From JAEKNW01 sp963677815 (GTDB lineage Bacteria; Cloacimonadota; Cloacimonadia; Cloacimonadales; JAFGVF01): DNA of 64,000 bases. The position numbers and the translations under genes were made by a program. Shown here piece by piece: positions 15,742-25,169 of this stretch. The notes under the pieces were generated by a model. It worked only from the letters and a program-made list of their open reading frames with translations, did no database searches and had not been told where the DNA came from. Positions within the stretch are counted from its first letter, which is position 1. Every line of letters starts with the position of its first letter. The stretch is taken from the NCBI GenBank assembly GCA_963677815.1, contig OY782499.1, positions 2,542,001 to 2,606,000 on the forward strand, in the 5' to 3' direction.

Positions 15742-17243
15742 GCACTATATTGGTCAGTGATATCTTCATGATTTTTTCCTTGATAGACTTTAAAATCATG
15801 GCGATGAAGTTTTTCATTACTTACAAACTCTACTTTAAACTTGTAGTTGGAATAAATATAGTCTGGATTATCAAGAATAAATGCCCTAATATCAGGATTA
15901 ACTTCAACTCTAAGAGAATCTTCTTTAATAAAATATTCAGCTCGATTAAGCCAACGACTGATGTTAACAAGAACAGCATCGCAAGATAAAATTCTTCCAG
16001 TTCCAAAGCAATAGGGACAAGATTCTGAGTATGATGAAATTATTGAAGGTCTGATTCTTTTTCTAGTAATTTGAACCAAACCAAGAGGACCAAATGGATA
16101 GGCTTTATTACGGGCTCTGTCTCTCTTTAGTTCTCTTTTTAGAACCTCGAGAACCTCTTCCCTACTTTTGTCTTCCCCCATATCAATAAAATCAACGATT
16201 ATTATGCCAGATAAATCTCTAAGCCTAATTTGTCTTGCTACCTCTTTTGCAGCTTCTTTATTAGTTTTTGTGATAGTATCTTCATATTTTGATTTACCTG
16301 TAAAAGAGCCTGTATTTACATCTATGGCAACAAGTGCTTCTGTTTGATCTATCTGGATATTTCCACCAGAAGGTAAGTATGATTTTGAATTGAAAATTGT
16401 TTTTATTTTCTTCTCAATTCCAAAAGCATCAAAAATAGGAGTATCTTCATTATACCATTCAATTCTATCAAGTAGATCTGGAGCAATATCAGATATTTCA
16501 CTTTTTATTTCCTTCAGGAAATTGGCATCATCAACCACTACTCTAGATACATCATCTCGAAAAAGATCTCTGATAAGGGTATTTTGAATCTTATTTTCAT
16601 CAAAAATACATAGAGGAGGCTTAGCAAATTTAATTTGTTTTTCTATAACTCTCCAAGTCTTGGTTAAAGCCTTGTATTCTGCTGTAAGTTCTTCATCTGT
16701 ACAGCCTTCTGCTTCGGTTCTCACGATTAGACCATGATTCTTTTCTTTTAAATCATAGAGAAAAGTTTTCAATCTCTTTTTTTCTTTGAAAGATTGGATT
16801 TTTCGAGATACAGATATTTTTGTTTTGTTAGGAAAGAATACTAAAAATTTCCCGGGAATTGATATTTGTCCTGTAAGACGAGCCCCTTTTTTATTGATTG
16901 GCCCCTTTTGTACTTGAACAATTATTTCTTGCCCTGGATGTAAATATTTACCAATCTTTGATGAGTCGTTGGACTTATTAGTAACTTTTCCATCTCCTTC
17001 TACTTCATCAAGATAATCAACCATAATGTCAGTATAATGAAGGAAAGCAGTACGTTCTAATCCTAGGTCTATAAAGGCAGCCCCCATACCTGGTAAAACA
17101 TCTTTCACAAGTCCTTTATAGATGTTGCCAACAATATTAGAATTGTTTGGTTTTTCTACTATAAATTCTAAGAGTTTGCCATTCTCTAATACAGCTATTC
17201 TCTTTTCTAAAGGTGTAACATTTGCTACTATTTCTAAATTCAT
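15738..17243 (-). CDS. rng: Ribonuclease E/G (RNase G type)
   Basis: 501 residues, the length of RNase G without the long RNase E scaffold tail. An S1 RNA-binding domain lies near residues 35-135 (GNIYKGLVKDVLPGMGAAFIDLG is its start, with an insertion containing VEGDGKVTNKSNDS). The DNase I-like catalytic centre includes VAIDVNTG near 307 and IIVDFIDMG near 350, whose aspartates bind the catalytic metal. The Zn-link C-P-Y-C-F-G-T-G lies near 417, here with two cysteines per protomer. The role is 5'-monophosphate-stimulated endonucleolytic cleavage of rRNA precursor and mRNA. It is 29 nt downstream of sppA and precedes rplU-rpmA, a common arrangement. Confidence 0.93.
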   Translation of the reverse strand: MNLEIVANVTPLEKRIAVLENGKLLEFIVEKPNNSNIVGNIYKGLVKDVLPGMGAAFIDLGLERTAFLHYTDIMVDYLDEVEGDGKVTNKSNDSSKIGKYLHPGQEIIVQVQKGPINKKGARLTGQISIPGKFLVFFPNKTKISVSRKIQSFKEKKRLKTFLYDLKEKNHGLIVRTEAEGCTDEELTAEYKALTKTWRVIEKQIKFAKPPLCIFDENKIQNTLIRDLFRDDVSRVVVDDANFLKEIKSEISDIAPDLLDRIEWYNEDTPIFDAFGIEKKIKTIFNSKSYLPSGGNIQIDQTEALVAIDVNTGSFTGKSKYEDTITKTNKEAAKEVARQIRLRDLSGIIIVDFIDMGEDKSREEVLEVLKRELKRDRARNKAYPFGPLGLVQITRKRIRPSIISSYSESCPYCFGTGRILSCDAVLVNISRWLNRAEYFIKEDSLRVEVNPDIRAFILDNPDYIYSNYKFKVEFVSNEKLHRHDFKVYQGKNHEDITDQYSA

Positions 17244-17272
17244 TGTAATCCTTTCACAGAATTACATCTTGG

Positions 17273-19009
17273 CTAATTTTCAAACTCCATTGGAAGAATT
17301 GTTTGAAGAGGAGACTGTTTAAAGTTATCTAAGAGAATTTTTTGTTGATATATTGTTTCAGATGTATTCTTTAGTAGAATATTTTTAACTTCTGTAACAC
17401 CTAATCTTTCGCTAAGCATATACTTAAACAAGTCCTTTCTTTTTGGAAAATTTTCTCTTACATACTGTCCTTGAACATTAGCTATTTTAAGAGCCTCAAC
17501 TATAGCATCATTCAAAGAACCTACTTCGTCAATCAAGCCATTCTCTTTGGCTGATAAAGCATCCCAAATCTGACCTTGGGCAACTTGCTCGACTTCATCA
17601 AGTGTAGAGAATTTTCCATTTCTTCCTTCTAAAACAATCTTCTTAAATGATTCATAAACTGTATCTGCAGATCCTTTTAGAGCAATTAATTGCTCTTCAG
17701 AAACACCATTGAGGGTATTTAACCAGTTTGCTTTTTTACCATACTCAATTTTGTCATGAGTAATCCCTATTTTTTCTTGAAGATTTTTTGCATCAGGAAC
17801 CATCTGGACAACACCGATAGATCCAGTAATAGAGTAAGGGTCTGCAAATATTTTGTTACTTGCCATGCTTATCATATAGCCACCAGAAGCTGCTACATCA
17901 CCCATTGATACAACAACAGGCATTCTCTTGTTAAGTCTTTTTAAAGTTTGTAAAATTTCTTCAGATTCTAAAGCACTTCCACCCGGACTATTTACTCTAA
18001 TTACACAGGCCTTGATTGATCTGTCTTTCATAATATCTTCCACTTCATTTTCTATCCATTTTGAAGTGAGTACTGAAAAATTGCCTTCTAATGGCATAAT
18101 TGAGCCATTAAGATATAAAACTGCTATTTTATCATATAATTCTTTTTCTATTTTTGATTTAAATCCTGCTAAATATCGATTATAATCGATTAATTTTCCA
18201 TATTTCTTTTCTTGAGTTTTAATGAAATCTGTTTCAAAAGATTTATCTTGAATCAAACCAGTCATGATTGTTTCATCTGGTTCAAGAAACATATATTTTT
18301 CGTTATTAATAATACTTTCAATGACTATAGAAGACACTTTTAGTTCTTGAGAAATTTGATTAATGAATAATTCATATCTTGCTTTTAAAACTCTATCTAA
18401 ATTTTCTCTAGTTTCATCAGACATAGAATCTTTAGAATACTGTGTTCCATAATCTTTATACTTACCAGCCGAGATTACATGCATCTTAAGTCCTACATTA
18501 TCAAATAAATTCTTGTAGTAGGCCATATTTACACCAAACCCCTTGAGGAAAACACCAGCTGATGAAGATGCTGATATTGTTATATGGTCTGCTGTAGAAG
18601 CTAATAACATATCAGTATTGCTTGCTATAGTTAAAAAAGCTAATACTGGCTTTCCAGAAGTCTTGAAATCTTCTAATGCATCAATAATTTCATTTAATGA
18701 TGCATAACCAAGATTAGCCAACTGTGGTCTAATTAAAATACCGTTGATTCTTGGGTCTGTTTTTGCTTTTTTAACTGCATCAATAATATCAAAAGCTGTT
18801 GCAGGAGTTTCAAAAAAAGTGCTGTTGGCAAAACGAGAATATTCTGCGACTGGACCTTGAATATCAATCGATAAAAGAGAGTCATCTTTAATATTAACAA
18901 TATCCTTTGAAGAAACTTTAGTTAATCCAAAAATGATTAATCCTATAAATCCAACAAATATCAAGAGGGATGTTAAACATCCAAAGCCAAAATATGCACC
19001 TTTTTTCAT
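17273..19009 (-). CDS. sppA: Signal peptide peptidase SppA, 67K type
   Basis: 578 residues. One N-terminal membrane helix (about 10-30) anchors a periplasmic serine/lysine-dyad protease built from two ClpP-like halves, as in E. coli SppA. The C-terminal half has VRVNSPGGSALESEEI near 338-353 and GDVAASGGYMIS near 375-386; the second contains the nucleophilic serine. The N-terminal half has the lysine region, with SAGKYKDYGTQYS near 185-197. It degrades cleaved signal peptides left in the membrane. AGGAGTCTAA lies before the ATG, and a very good promoter is upstream. Confidence 0.93.
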   Translation of the reverse strand: MKKGAYFGFGCLTSLLIFVGFIGLIIFGLTKVSSKDIVNIKDDSLLSIDIQGPVAEYSRFANSTFFETPATAFDIIDAVKKAKTDPRINGILIRPQLANLGYASLNEIIDALEDFKTSGKPVLAFLTIASNTDMLLASTADHITISASSSAGVFLKGFGVNMAYYKNLFDNVGLKMHVISAGKYKDYGTQYSKDSMSDETRENLDRVLKARYELFINQISQELKVSSIVIESIINNEKYMFLEPDETIMTGLIQDKSFETDFIKTQEKKYGKLIDYNRYLAGFKSKIEKELYDKIAVLYLNGSIMPLEGNFSVLTSKWIENEVEDIMKDRSIKACVIRVNSPGGSALESEEILQTLKRLNKRMPVVVSMGDVAASGGYMISMASNKIFADPYSITGSIGVVQMVPDAKNLQEKIGITHDKIEYGKKANWLNTLNGVSEEQLIALKGSADTVYESFKKIVLEGRNGKFSTLDEVEQVAQGQIWDALSAKENGLIDEVGSLNDAIVEALKIANVQGQYVRENFPKRKDLFKYMLSERLGVTEVKNILLKNTSETIYQQKILLDNFKQSPLQTILPMEFEN

Positions 19010-19055
19010 TTAGACTCCTATAGTCATGTAATTATACTTATTTTTCAATAAATCT

Positions 19056-19083
19056 ATTATAATATTTTACATAGCTATGTCAA
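19056..19083 (-). promoter_or_regulatory. Strong sigma70 promoter for sppA-rng
   Basis: On the minus strand TTGACA (19083-19078), 16 nt spacer, and TATAAT (19061-19056). Both hexamers are perfect; the start codon is about 46 nt downstream. Confidence 0.85.
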
Positions 19084-19119
19084 GTAAAATTATTTTAGCT
19101 ACTCAGGAGATTATTTTTT

Positions 19120-19260
19120 TCTCAAATAGCACAATAGACTTTTGTGGTGGAAGTAAATACTTATGGACTGACAGCATCCTTGCGGTCAGGTTTTTGTGGA
19201 AGTAAGGATACTTCCACTCCATAACTTCTTGCTGTGCAAAGATGACCTACGATTAACAGT
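19120..19260. repeat. Intergenic hairpin repeats
   Basis: Two related palindromic pieces lie between the sppA promoter and the TPR-gene terminator. The clearest is GTGGAAGTAAGGATACTTCCAC at 19196-19217, in which 8 bp on each side pair perfectly. An imperfect GGTGGAAGTAAATACTT copy lies at about 19146, and a CTGAC/GTCAG pair encloses CATCCTTGCG. No reading frame is seen. It looks like a decayed repeat cluster. The full gap 19010-19327 holds only this, the sppA promoter and the terminator. Confidence 0.5.
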
Positions 19261-19272
19261 AAACTGCTAAGT

Positions 19273-19296
19273 AAAAAACCCCTCACAAGGAGGGGT
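19273..19296 (-). terminator. Rho-independent terminator after the TPR lipoprotein gene
   Basis: A 7-bp stem ACCCCTC/GAGGGGT with loop ACAAG; on the minus strand it is followed by a T run (complement of 19273-19278). It lies 32 nt after the stop codon. Confidence 0.85.
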
Positions 19297-19327
19297 CTAG
19301 TATATTTTGTTAAACTATTCTAATGAC

Positions 19328-20992
19328 TTAGAAGCTAGTTTCTAATCTTTCATTTAATTCTCTGAGACGAGCTCTACGGCTTTCTACAATATTAAGAACT
19401 TTAGGAACGCTAGTAACTTTAGTAGCTTGCTTTAAGTTTTCTTCAGCTTCTCTATAAAGTTGGCTAGCTTGTTCTTTAGCTTGATCTCTTTGGTCAGCTA
19501 AAGATTGAGCTTTAGAACCAGTAGCTTTTGGAATTTCGCTGTTAAGTTTAGCAGCAGCTTGGAATTTTTCAATACCTAAAGTTTGTTTGATTTGAGCTGA
19601 TAATAAGAATGGTGCATAGTTATTTGGACTAAAGACCATAGCTTTTTCAATGTTTTGAGTAGCTTTTGCATAGTTTTCATCTTCAAAATAAAGATTAGCC
19701 AAACGAGTATAAACAACTCCATTTGTATCATCAATTTTAACAACATCGTTATAAGCTTTAGTAGCTTTTTGTTTGTAAGACTTAGCAGTTTTAGCTTGTC
19801 CTGCTTTTTCAGCATCTTTAGCAGCTGAAAGATACATATTAGCTAGATTAAGTTTAGCATTAATATTCTTATTATCTTTTTTAACGATTTCTTCATAATT
19901 TTTGATAGCTTGTTCAATTTGACCTGTTTGTTGATAAGCTGAAACTAAGTTTGAGACAATGATATCATCTTCTGGGAAGAGAAGAACAGCTTGTTCTAAA
20001 TAAGGAATAGCATCTTCATAGTTTTGCATATCATAAAGAACGTTAGCATAACGATAAATCGCGTCTTGGTCTTCAGGATCAATTTCAATAGCTCTAGAAA
20101 CAGCATCTCTCATATTATTAAGGTCATTAGCTCTTGCATATAAGTCAGCAAGTAATAACCAATCATCTTTAGTATTTCTAATTTCAACAATTGCTCTTGT
20201 AGGAACTGTTGCTTCTCTGTACATACCTTGTCTTAAATAAACTTGGGCTTGTTTATCAAGATAGTCGATATTACCAGTAGTATCTTGTTCTACAAGATAA
20301 TCAAATTGGGCGAGAGCATCATCATAATTTTCTTCATTTAAATCAATTAAGCCAAGGTAATAGTATGGTTCATTTAGTGAAGGATCGATTTGAGAAATAT
20401 TTTCAAATGACTCTCTAGCTACATCATAACGTCTAGTATTATAAGCTTGTTTAGCAATATCAATGAGTTTAAGCATTTCAGTAGTAACAAAATCATCAAC
20501 TTTACCCATGAAGTTTTCTTCTAAGGCAGGTAAACGTTGTTCTTTATTTTTAAGAACATTTACTCTACCAGCAGAAACATCACCTGTTCTCATTGAATAA
20601 AGGGTATAAACTACCTTATACTGAGGATTTCTGATTTCTTCAACTGTCATTGTAATAACTAAATCAGCAGCTAATTCCTTACCGATATCAAGAATTTCTT
20701 CTTTATCTAATTCATCAACAGCAACATCACCATAATCGAAGAAAACATCTTGAATCTTTTCTTGATCGATTAAATTAAAGTTTTCTGTGTAATCAAATAA
20801 TAACTGAATATCTCTAAACTCTAACATTTTTTTGATGTATTCACTACGGTTATCTAATTTTTCTATTGGTAGTACAGCTACATTTAAAGCTCCGTCAACT
20901 TTTTCTGGTTTAGCACGGTCTTCAAATGAATCAACATTCATACTACAAGCAAATAGAAATGCACTCAATATTAGTACTATGAGTTTTCTCAT
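19328..20992 (-). CDS. TPR-repeat lipoprotein with N-terminal TolB/CsgG-like domain
   Basis: A 554-residue predicted lipoprotein (signal ending LSAFLFACS, lipobox cysteine at residue 16). Residues about 35-165 form a mixed alpha/beta domain beginning LNVAVLPIEKLDNRSEY. This pattern is seen in CsgG/TolB-N-like assembly factors. From about 180 to 500 are eight or so tetratricopeptide repeats, for example YDVARESFENISQIDPSLNE and YEDAIPYLEQAVLLFPEDD. A helical tail of A, Q, E and R residues ends the protein. GGAGG lies just before the ATG, and the gene has its own terminator. It probably scaffolds an envelope complex; partners are unknown. Confidence 0.8.
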   Translation of the reverse strand: MRKLIVLILSAFLFACSMNVDSFEDRAKPEKVDGALNVAVLPIEKLDNRSEYIKKMLEFRDIQLLFDYTENFNLIDQEKIQDVFFDYGDVAVDELDKEEILDIGKELAADLVITMTVEEIRNPQYKVVYTLYSMRTGDVSAGRVNVLKNKEQRLPALEENFMGKVDDFVTTEMLKLIDIAKQAYNTRRYDVARESFENISQIDPSLNEPYYYLGLIDLNEENYDDALAQFDYLVEQDTTGNIDYLDKQAQVYLRQGMYREATVPTRAIVEIRNTKDDWLLLADLYARANDLNNMRDAVSRAIEIDPEDQDAIYRYANVLYDMQNYEDAIPYLEQAVLLFPEDDIIVSNLVSAYQQTGQIEQAIKNYEEIVKKDNKNINAKLNLANMYLSAAKDAEKAGQAKTAKSYKQKATKAYNDVVKIDDTNGVVYTRLANLYFEDENYAKATQNIEKAMVFSPNNYAPFLLSAQIKQTLGIEKFQAAAKLNSEIPKATGSKAQSLADQRDQAKEQASQLYREAEENLKQATKVTSVPKVLNIVESRRARLRELNERLETSF

Positions 20993-21072
20993 ATATCCTC
21001 CACGATAATATTCTTTTATCTAAAAAAAAATAATTTTCTATTATAAGTCAATACTTTTCTTTATTTTTTTTA

Positions 21073-21822
21073 TTATTTATCTATTTCAACTATAGTTCCT
21101 TGATAGAAAGGTTGAATTAAATTTTCATCTAATTCTAGAATTAAAGCCCCATTTTTGTTGGTTTTAATAACTCTTCCCCTAAAGACTTGGAATTCTGTAT
21201 CCAGAGTAATGAATCTGTCTTTTAAATAGTCATTTCTATTATAGTAGTCTTGATATTCTATGAAGCCATATTCTATAAAATTAGGTAGTTGTTGATATAG
21301 TTTGTCAAGGAAGACTTTTAGAAGATAGTAGTTACTAACTTCAATCTTCAAGTAATCCCTCAGGGAAACAGCAATGTTTGCTAATTCTAGAGGCATTTCT
21401 TCAATATTAGAATCTATCCCAATCCCACAGATTAAGTATTTAGCCCATGAATAGTAAGATGTCAATATACCACATATCTTTTTATCTTCTAGCATAATAT
21501 CATTAGGCCATTTGATTTTAAGTTTATCATTTAAAGAAGGATATATTTCTGTGATAGTTTGATGAATCAAACAGGCCATAAAGAGAGTTATTGAGCTATC
21601 TTGAACTATATTATAAAGTCCTAGACTAAACCATAAACCTCCTTTAGGAGAAAACCAGAGGTTTTTTCTTCTACCGCTTCCTGAAGATTGTTGGTCTGCG
21701 ATTACTAGAAAATTGCCTTTAGCAAGATTATCTTTTATCATAGATAAAGCAAAGGTTGAAGTAGAGTTTACTTTATTTTTATGAATAATTTCGTCAAACA
21801 GAGGATGTTCATCAATTATCAC
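21073..21822 (-). CDS. birA: Biotin-[acetyl-CoA-carboxylase] ligase, short form
   Basis: 249 residues with the BirA catalytic domain. GSGRRKNLWFSPKGGLWFS near 47-65 is the flexible adenylate loop (G-x-G-R-x). KIKWPNDIM near 102-110 and CGILTSYYS near 117 form the biotin/AMP pocket, followed by CGIGIDSN. A short C-terminal SH3-like domain ends the protein. There is no N-terminal helix-turn-helix, so this is the group I monofunctional ligase and not a repressor. It attaches biotin to carboxylase BCCP domains. AAAGGAG lies ahead of the start, and it directly follows queA (10 nt gap). Confidence 0.92.
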   Translation of the reverse strand: MIIDEHPLFDEIIHKNKVNSTSTFALSMIKDNLAKGNFLVIADQQSSGSGRRKNLWFSPKGGLWFSLGLYNIVQDSSITLFMACLIHQTITEIYPSLNDKLKIKWPNDIMLEDKKICGILTSYYSWAKYLICGIGIDSNIEEMPLELANIAVSLRDYLKIEVSNYYLLKVFLDKLYQQLPNFIEYGFIEYQDYYNRNDYLKDRFITLDTEFQVFRGRVIKTNKNGALILELDENLIQPFYQGTIVEIDK

Positions 21823-21832
21823 AAGGACTCCT

Positions 21833-22873
21833 TTATAAGATTAACATGGCATCGCCATAAGAAAAGAACCTATATTTTTCTATAACAGCAGACTTGTAAG
21901 CATTCATCACATTATCATAGCCTGCAAAAGCAGAAATCATCATTATTAGAGTTGATTCAGGCATATGAAAATTTGTTACCATACCATCGATTATATTAAA
22001 TTTTTTACCTGGGTAAATAAAAATACTAGTCCATTTATCCCCCGAAAGAACCTTGTTACCTTCAGCGAAACTCTCTAAAGTTCTAGTAGAGGTTGTACCT
22101 ACGGCAATAATTCTTCTACCAGTATCTTTCGCTTGATTAATTTTATCAGCAGATTCTTGGCTTATGCTACAGTATTCTGAATGCATGTTGTGGTCTTGGA
22201 TATTTTCACTTTTTACTGGTCTGAATGTTCCTAAACCTACGTGTAAAAGAACTTCAACTATTTCAACACCTTTATTTTTTAACTCTTCAAAAATTTGGTC
22301 TGTAAAATGAAGTCCGGCAGTAGGAGCAGCAACTGACCCTTTTATTTTGGCATAAATTGTTTGATATGTTGTTGAATCTGACTGTTCAGCTTCTCTTTTT
22401 ATGTATGGAGGTAAAGGAATATTACCTGCCTGACTAAGAGCAGACCAGAATTCGCCTTCATAATCGAATTTAACTACTCTAGCACCTTCCGTAGCTAAAT
22501 CCATGATTTTTGCTGAGAAATTATCTGTTATTTTTACTTCAGTACCAATAGGACACTTTCTTCCTGGTTTCACTAAACATCTCCAAGTATCATTAATAAT
22601 ATGATTTAGGAGGAATATTTCGATTTTTGCTCCAGTACTTTTAGTCCCTATCAATCTTGCAGGAATAACCTTAGTTGAATTAACAACTAAAACATCACCT
22701 GCTTTGAAGAAATCAATGATTTCCGAAAATTGTTTGTGTTTGATAGCACCATTATCTTTATTTAACACTAGCAATCTTGAGCTAGATCTTTGTTGCAAAG
22801 GATACTGAGCTATTAAGTCTTCTGGCAAGTCATAGTGATATGAGCTTTTCTGTAAGAGATCTACTTCTTTCAT
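21833..22873 (-). CDS. queA: S-adenosylmethionine:tRNA ribosyltransferase-isomerase
   Basis: 346 residues matching QueA throughout. The N-terminal YHYDLPEDLIAQYPLQQR (about 12-29) carries the classic DLPxxLIAQxPxxxR signature. Also present are APTAGLHFT near 191-199, HVGLGTFRPV near 218-227 and GTTSTRTLE near 260-268. It transfers the ribosyl moiety of SAM to preQ1 in tRNA, giving epoxyqueuosine, in queuosine biosynthesis. The start lies 3 nt after the SDR gene's stop codon, implying translational coupling; no strong ribosome site is seen. Confidence 0.96.
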   Translation of the reverse strand: MKEVDLLQKSSYHYDLPEDLIAQYPLQQRSSSRLLVLNKDNGAIKHKQFSEIIDFFKAGDVLVVNSTKVIPARLIGTKSTGAKIEIFLLNHIINDTWRCLVKPGRKCPIGTEVKITDNFSAKIMDLATEGARVVKFDYEGEFWSALSQAGNIPLPPYIKREAEQSDSTTYQTIYAKIKGSVAAPTAGLHFTDQIFEELKNKGVEIVEVLLHVGLGTFRPVKSENIQDHNMHSEYCSISQESADKINQAKDTGRRIIAVGTTSTRTLESFAEGNKVLSGDKWTSIFIYPGKKFNIIDGMVTNFHMPESTLIMMISAFAGYDNVMNAYKSAVIEKYRFFSYGDAMLIL

Positions 22874-22876
22874 AAA

Positions 22877-23629
22877 TTATAGTTTTCCGCCTGTTATAAA
22901 AATTTCTTCACCTGTGATAACTCTATTTTTTTCTGATAAGAGAAATTCACATGTTGTAAATATATCCTGAGCTTCAACCAACTTCTTAAGAGGAGTATTT
23001 TCCAGTTCTTTGGCAAAATAATCCTGTCTAAACTTCTGATATTCTTTAGTGAAATGAGACTGGTCAACGTTGACTGGTCCAGGTGAAATAACATTAATCA
23101 TAATATTATCTCCCCCACATTCAAGAGCTAGTGTTCTAGCTAAATTTCCTAAAGCCCCTTTGGAAACAGCATAAGCAGAGCCAAATTTTAATCCTGTCCT
23201 AGAAATATTAGAACCAAGAAGAATAATCCTACCCTCCTTCTTACTCATATAGATAGGGATTAAGTTTCTCAAGAGATTATAGGTTGAAAAGAGGTTGGTA
23301 TTAACTACAGAGTACCATTTATCTGGATCAGTTTCAGCTAAGGGGAGAAAATCACTTGATCTAACAGCAGAAGTATGAATCAATTTTGTTGGAATTTCTA
23401 TGCTTTTAGCTTTGAATGTAGCCAAAAGTTCACTTATTTGATTGAAATCCATTAAATCACATTTTTCTACAAGAAGATTTTCTTGATACTTTTGCATTAG
23501 AGAGTCTAATCTCCAAGTGTTTTGATGAATTAGTGCAATCACCTTATAGCCCATAGCTAAATATTGAGCAGTTAATTCAGCTGCAATAGCTCCATTAGCT
23601 CCAGTTATTAAAATTGCATTTTCATTCAT
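22877..23629 (-). CDS. Short-chain dehydrogenase/reductase (FabG-like)
   Basis: A 250-residue classical SDR. The Rossmann motif is TGANGAIA near 9-16 (TGxxxGxG type with A in the last glycine position). An active-site serine lies in LLGSNIS near 141, and the YAVSKGALG motif near 157-165 supplies the catalytic Y and K. NVISPGPV near 185-192 is also typical. It oxidises or reduces an alcohol/ketone using NAD(P)H; the substrate cannot be told. FabG would normally sit with fatty acid genes, which are not here. It leads an apparent SDR-queA-birA transcription unit, with AAGGG before the ATG. Confidence 0.88.
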   Translation of the reverse strand: MNENAILITGANGAIAAELTAQYLAMGYKVIALIHQNTWRLDSLMQKYQENLLVEKCDLMDFNQISELLATFKAKSIEIPTKLIHTSAVRSSDFLPLAETDPDKWYSVVNTNLFSTYNLLRNLIPIYMSKKEGRIILLGSNISRTGLKFGSAYAVSKGALGNLARTLALECGGDNIMINVISPGPVNVDQSHFTKEYQKFRQDYFAKELENTPLKKLVEAQDIFTTCEFLLSEKNRVITGEEIFITGGKL

Positions 23630-23662
23630 AGCTAAACCCTTAATATATTTTCGTAATTCTAG

Positions 23663-23691
23663 TTAATCCCAGTTAGTGCAGTAGAGCTTTA
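23663..23691. repeat. Solitary left-end sequence of the family 1 element
   Basis: TTAATCCCAGTTAGTGCAGT followed by AGAGCTTTA matches the left terminus of the family 1 elements at 11911 and 36648. No internal part of the element follows. It lies between the SDR gene and the 3' end of coaBC. Confidence 0.65.
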
Positions 23692-23714
23692 TGATAAGTA
23701 CTACTTTATTTGTG

Positions 23715-24899
23715 TTAACTATCATAAACACTTTTTTTTATGTCTTCAATTGTGTCAATAATCTTGTTAGCTAAGGCAAGTTTTGAACCTTGGAACTTAA
23801 CAACATAATCTTGTCTAATCAAGTAAGCCTCACTATAATCCTTTTGAGATACAGAAATATTATTTGCAATAATCAAATCTAAATTCTTTTTTATTAATTT
23901 CTTTTTAGCATTTTCAATAATATTTTCTGATTCTGCAGCAAAGCCAACTAATATTTGACCTGGAAGCTTATTCTCACCTAAATAATGCAATATATCTTGA
24001 GTTCTTTTTAACTCAAGAGTTAAATCACCAGACTTCTTAATCTTACTCTTTTGCTTTTCAAGAGGAGTATAATCTGCAACAGCCGCAGACATTATTACAA
24101 CTTTAGCTTTTCCAACTTCTTCTTTAACTTTAATGAACATATCTTCAGCAGATAATGCTTGCTGATAATTATCTACAAAATAAGGTAATTCTTGAGAAAT
24201 TCTTGCATATACTAAGCTTAACTCACCACCTCTATGATGAATAGCTCTTGCTAGGGCTATTCCCATTTTGCCAGACGAATGGTTAGTTATGAAACGCATA
24301 GGATCAATATCTTCTTGGCAAGCACCAAGAGTTAGTAAATATCTGTCAGTAATAACCGATGAGTTTCCTAGATGAGTTATAATGGCTGGAATAACTTCCT
24401 CATTAGGGGGATATTTTCCTGGACCTTCATATCCACAAGCGAGCATGCCCTTCTCAGGAAGCATTATCTTGATTCCTCTGCTCTGCAAGACTTGTAGATT
24501 AGATTGAAGAGCTGGATTATGATACATATTAACATTCATAGCAGGAACTATTAATATAGGTCTATGAAATGCTAAAAAAGTTGAAGAAGCAAGATCATCT
24601 GCTATTCCATTTGCCAACTTACCAATAATATTTGCTGTAGCCGGTGCAACTACCATTATATCTGCCCAGTCAGCTAGTGTTATATGAGCTATAGGCTCAT
24701 TTAAATCAAATTGGTCTGTGTAAGTAGCTTGTCCTGAAATTGCTCTGAAATTAATTTCACTCACAAATTCTAAAGCATTTTTTGTAAGAATTGTTCTTAC
24801 AATTGCTCCGCTTTTTTTAAGCCTACTAACTAAGTCAATAGCTTTGTAGGCTGCAATTCCTCCAGTTACTACTAAGAGGATTTTTTTATCTTTTAACAT
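23715..24899 (-). CDS. coaBC: Bifunctional phosphopantothenoylcysteine decarboxylase / phosphopantothenate-cysteine ligase
   Basis: 394 residues containing both domains. The N-terminal CoaC flavoprotein domain (about 1-180) has LLVVTGGIAAYKA at 4-16, VVAPATANIIGK near 84-95 (FMN site), PAMNVNM near 118-124 and LACGYEGPGK near 153-162. The CoaB ligase domain (about 185-394) has DPMRFITNHSSGKMG near 199-213 and a late GFAAE segment. Together they turn 4'-phosphopantothenate and cysteine into 4'-phosphopantetheine in CoA synthesis. AAGGAAG precedes the ATG. It is monocistronic with a probable own promoter, flanked on both sides by pieces of family 1 repeats. Confidence 0.96.
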   Translation of the reverse strand: MLKDKKILLVVTGGIAAYKAIDLVSRLKKSGAIVRTILTKNALEFVSEINFRAISGQATYTDQFDLNEPIAHITLADWADIMVVAPATANIIGKLANGIADDLASSTFLAFHRPILIVPAMNVNMYHNPALQSNLQVLQSRGIKIMLPEKGMLACGYEGPGKYPPNEEVIPAIITHLGNSSVITDRYLLTLGACQEDIDPMRFITNHSSGKMGIALARAIHHRGGELSLVYARISQELPYFVDNYQQALSAEDMFIKVKEEVGKAKVVIMSAAVADYTPLEKQKSKIKKSGDLTLELKRTQDILHYLGENKLPGQILVGFAAESENIIENAKKKLIKKNLDLIIANNISVSQKDYSEAYLIRQDYVVKFQGSKLALANKIIDTIEDIKKSVYDS

Positions 24900-24926
24900 T
24901 TAACTTCCTTTTTTAGTTTATGTTTT

Positions 24927-24954
24927 AAGATAAAATAACTTAATCTAGTGTCAA
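24927..24954 (-). promoter_or_regulatory. Probable promoter for coaBC
   Basis: On the minus strand TTGACA (24954-24949), 16 nt spacer, and TATCTT (24932-24927). This is the same hexamer pair and spacing as the candidate promoter at 10148-10175. It lies about 28 nt upstream of the start codon. Confidence 0.5.
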
Positions 24955-24968
24955 GAATAATCACATGA

Positions 24969-25124
24969 CTTTTTAGCAAAATCCCCTTCTTTGAGGGGGA
25001 AACAGGGGGTGATTCCAGAAAGACGTATAATATATATATATATATTCAGAGAAATTATGGAATTTACTTTTGCAGAATAATATTGTGCTATTCACAAAGA
25101 TCTACTGCACTATTTTGCGTTTAA
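24969..25124. mobile_element. MITE-like element, family 1, copy C lacking the left end
   Basis: Homology to copies A and B starts at TTTTAGCAAAATCCCC and runs through the GC-rich hairpin block, the AT-rich TATA stretch, and the right terminus TCTACTGCACTATTTTGCG ending at TTTAA. The left third (terminal repeat and GCTTTAG hairpin) is missing. It lies upstream of the coaBC promoter, in the 24900-25346 gap, which otherwise holds a 57-bp hairpin element and the ligA leader. Confidence 0.75.
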
Positions 25125-25169
25125 AGGAAACTGTTCAATTAACAAGTTACTCTTCCTAACAGCTTATTT

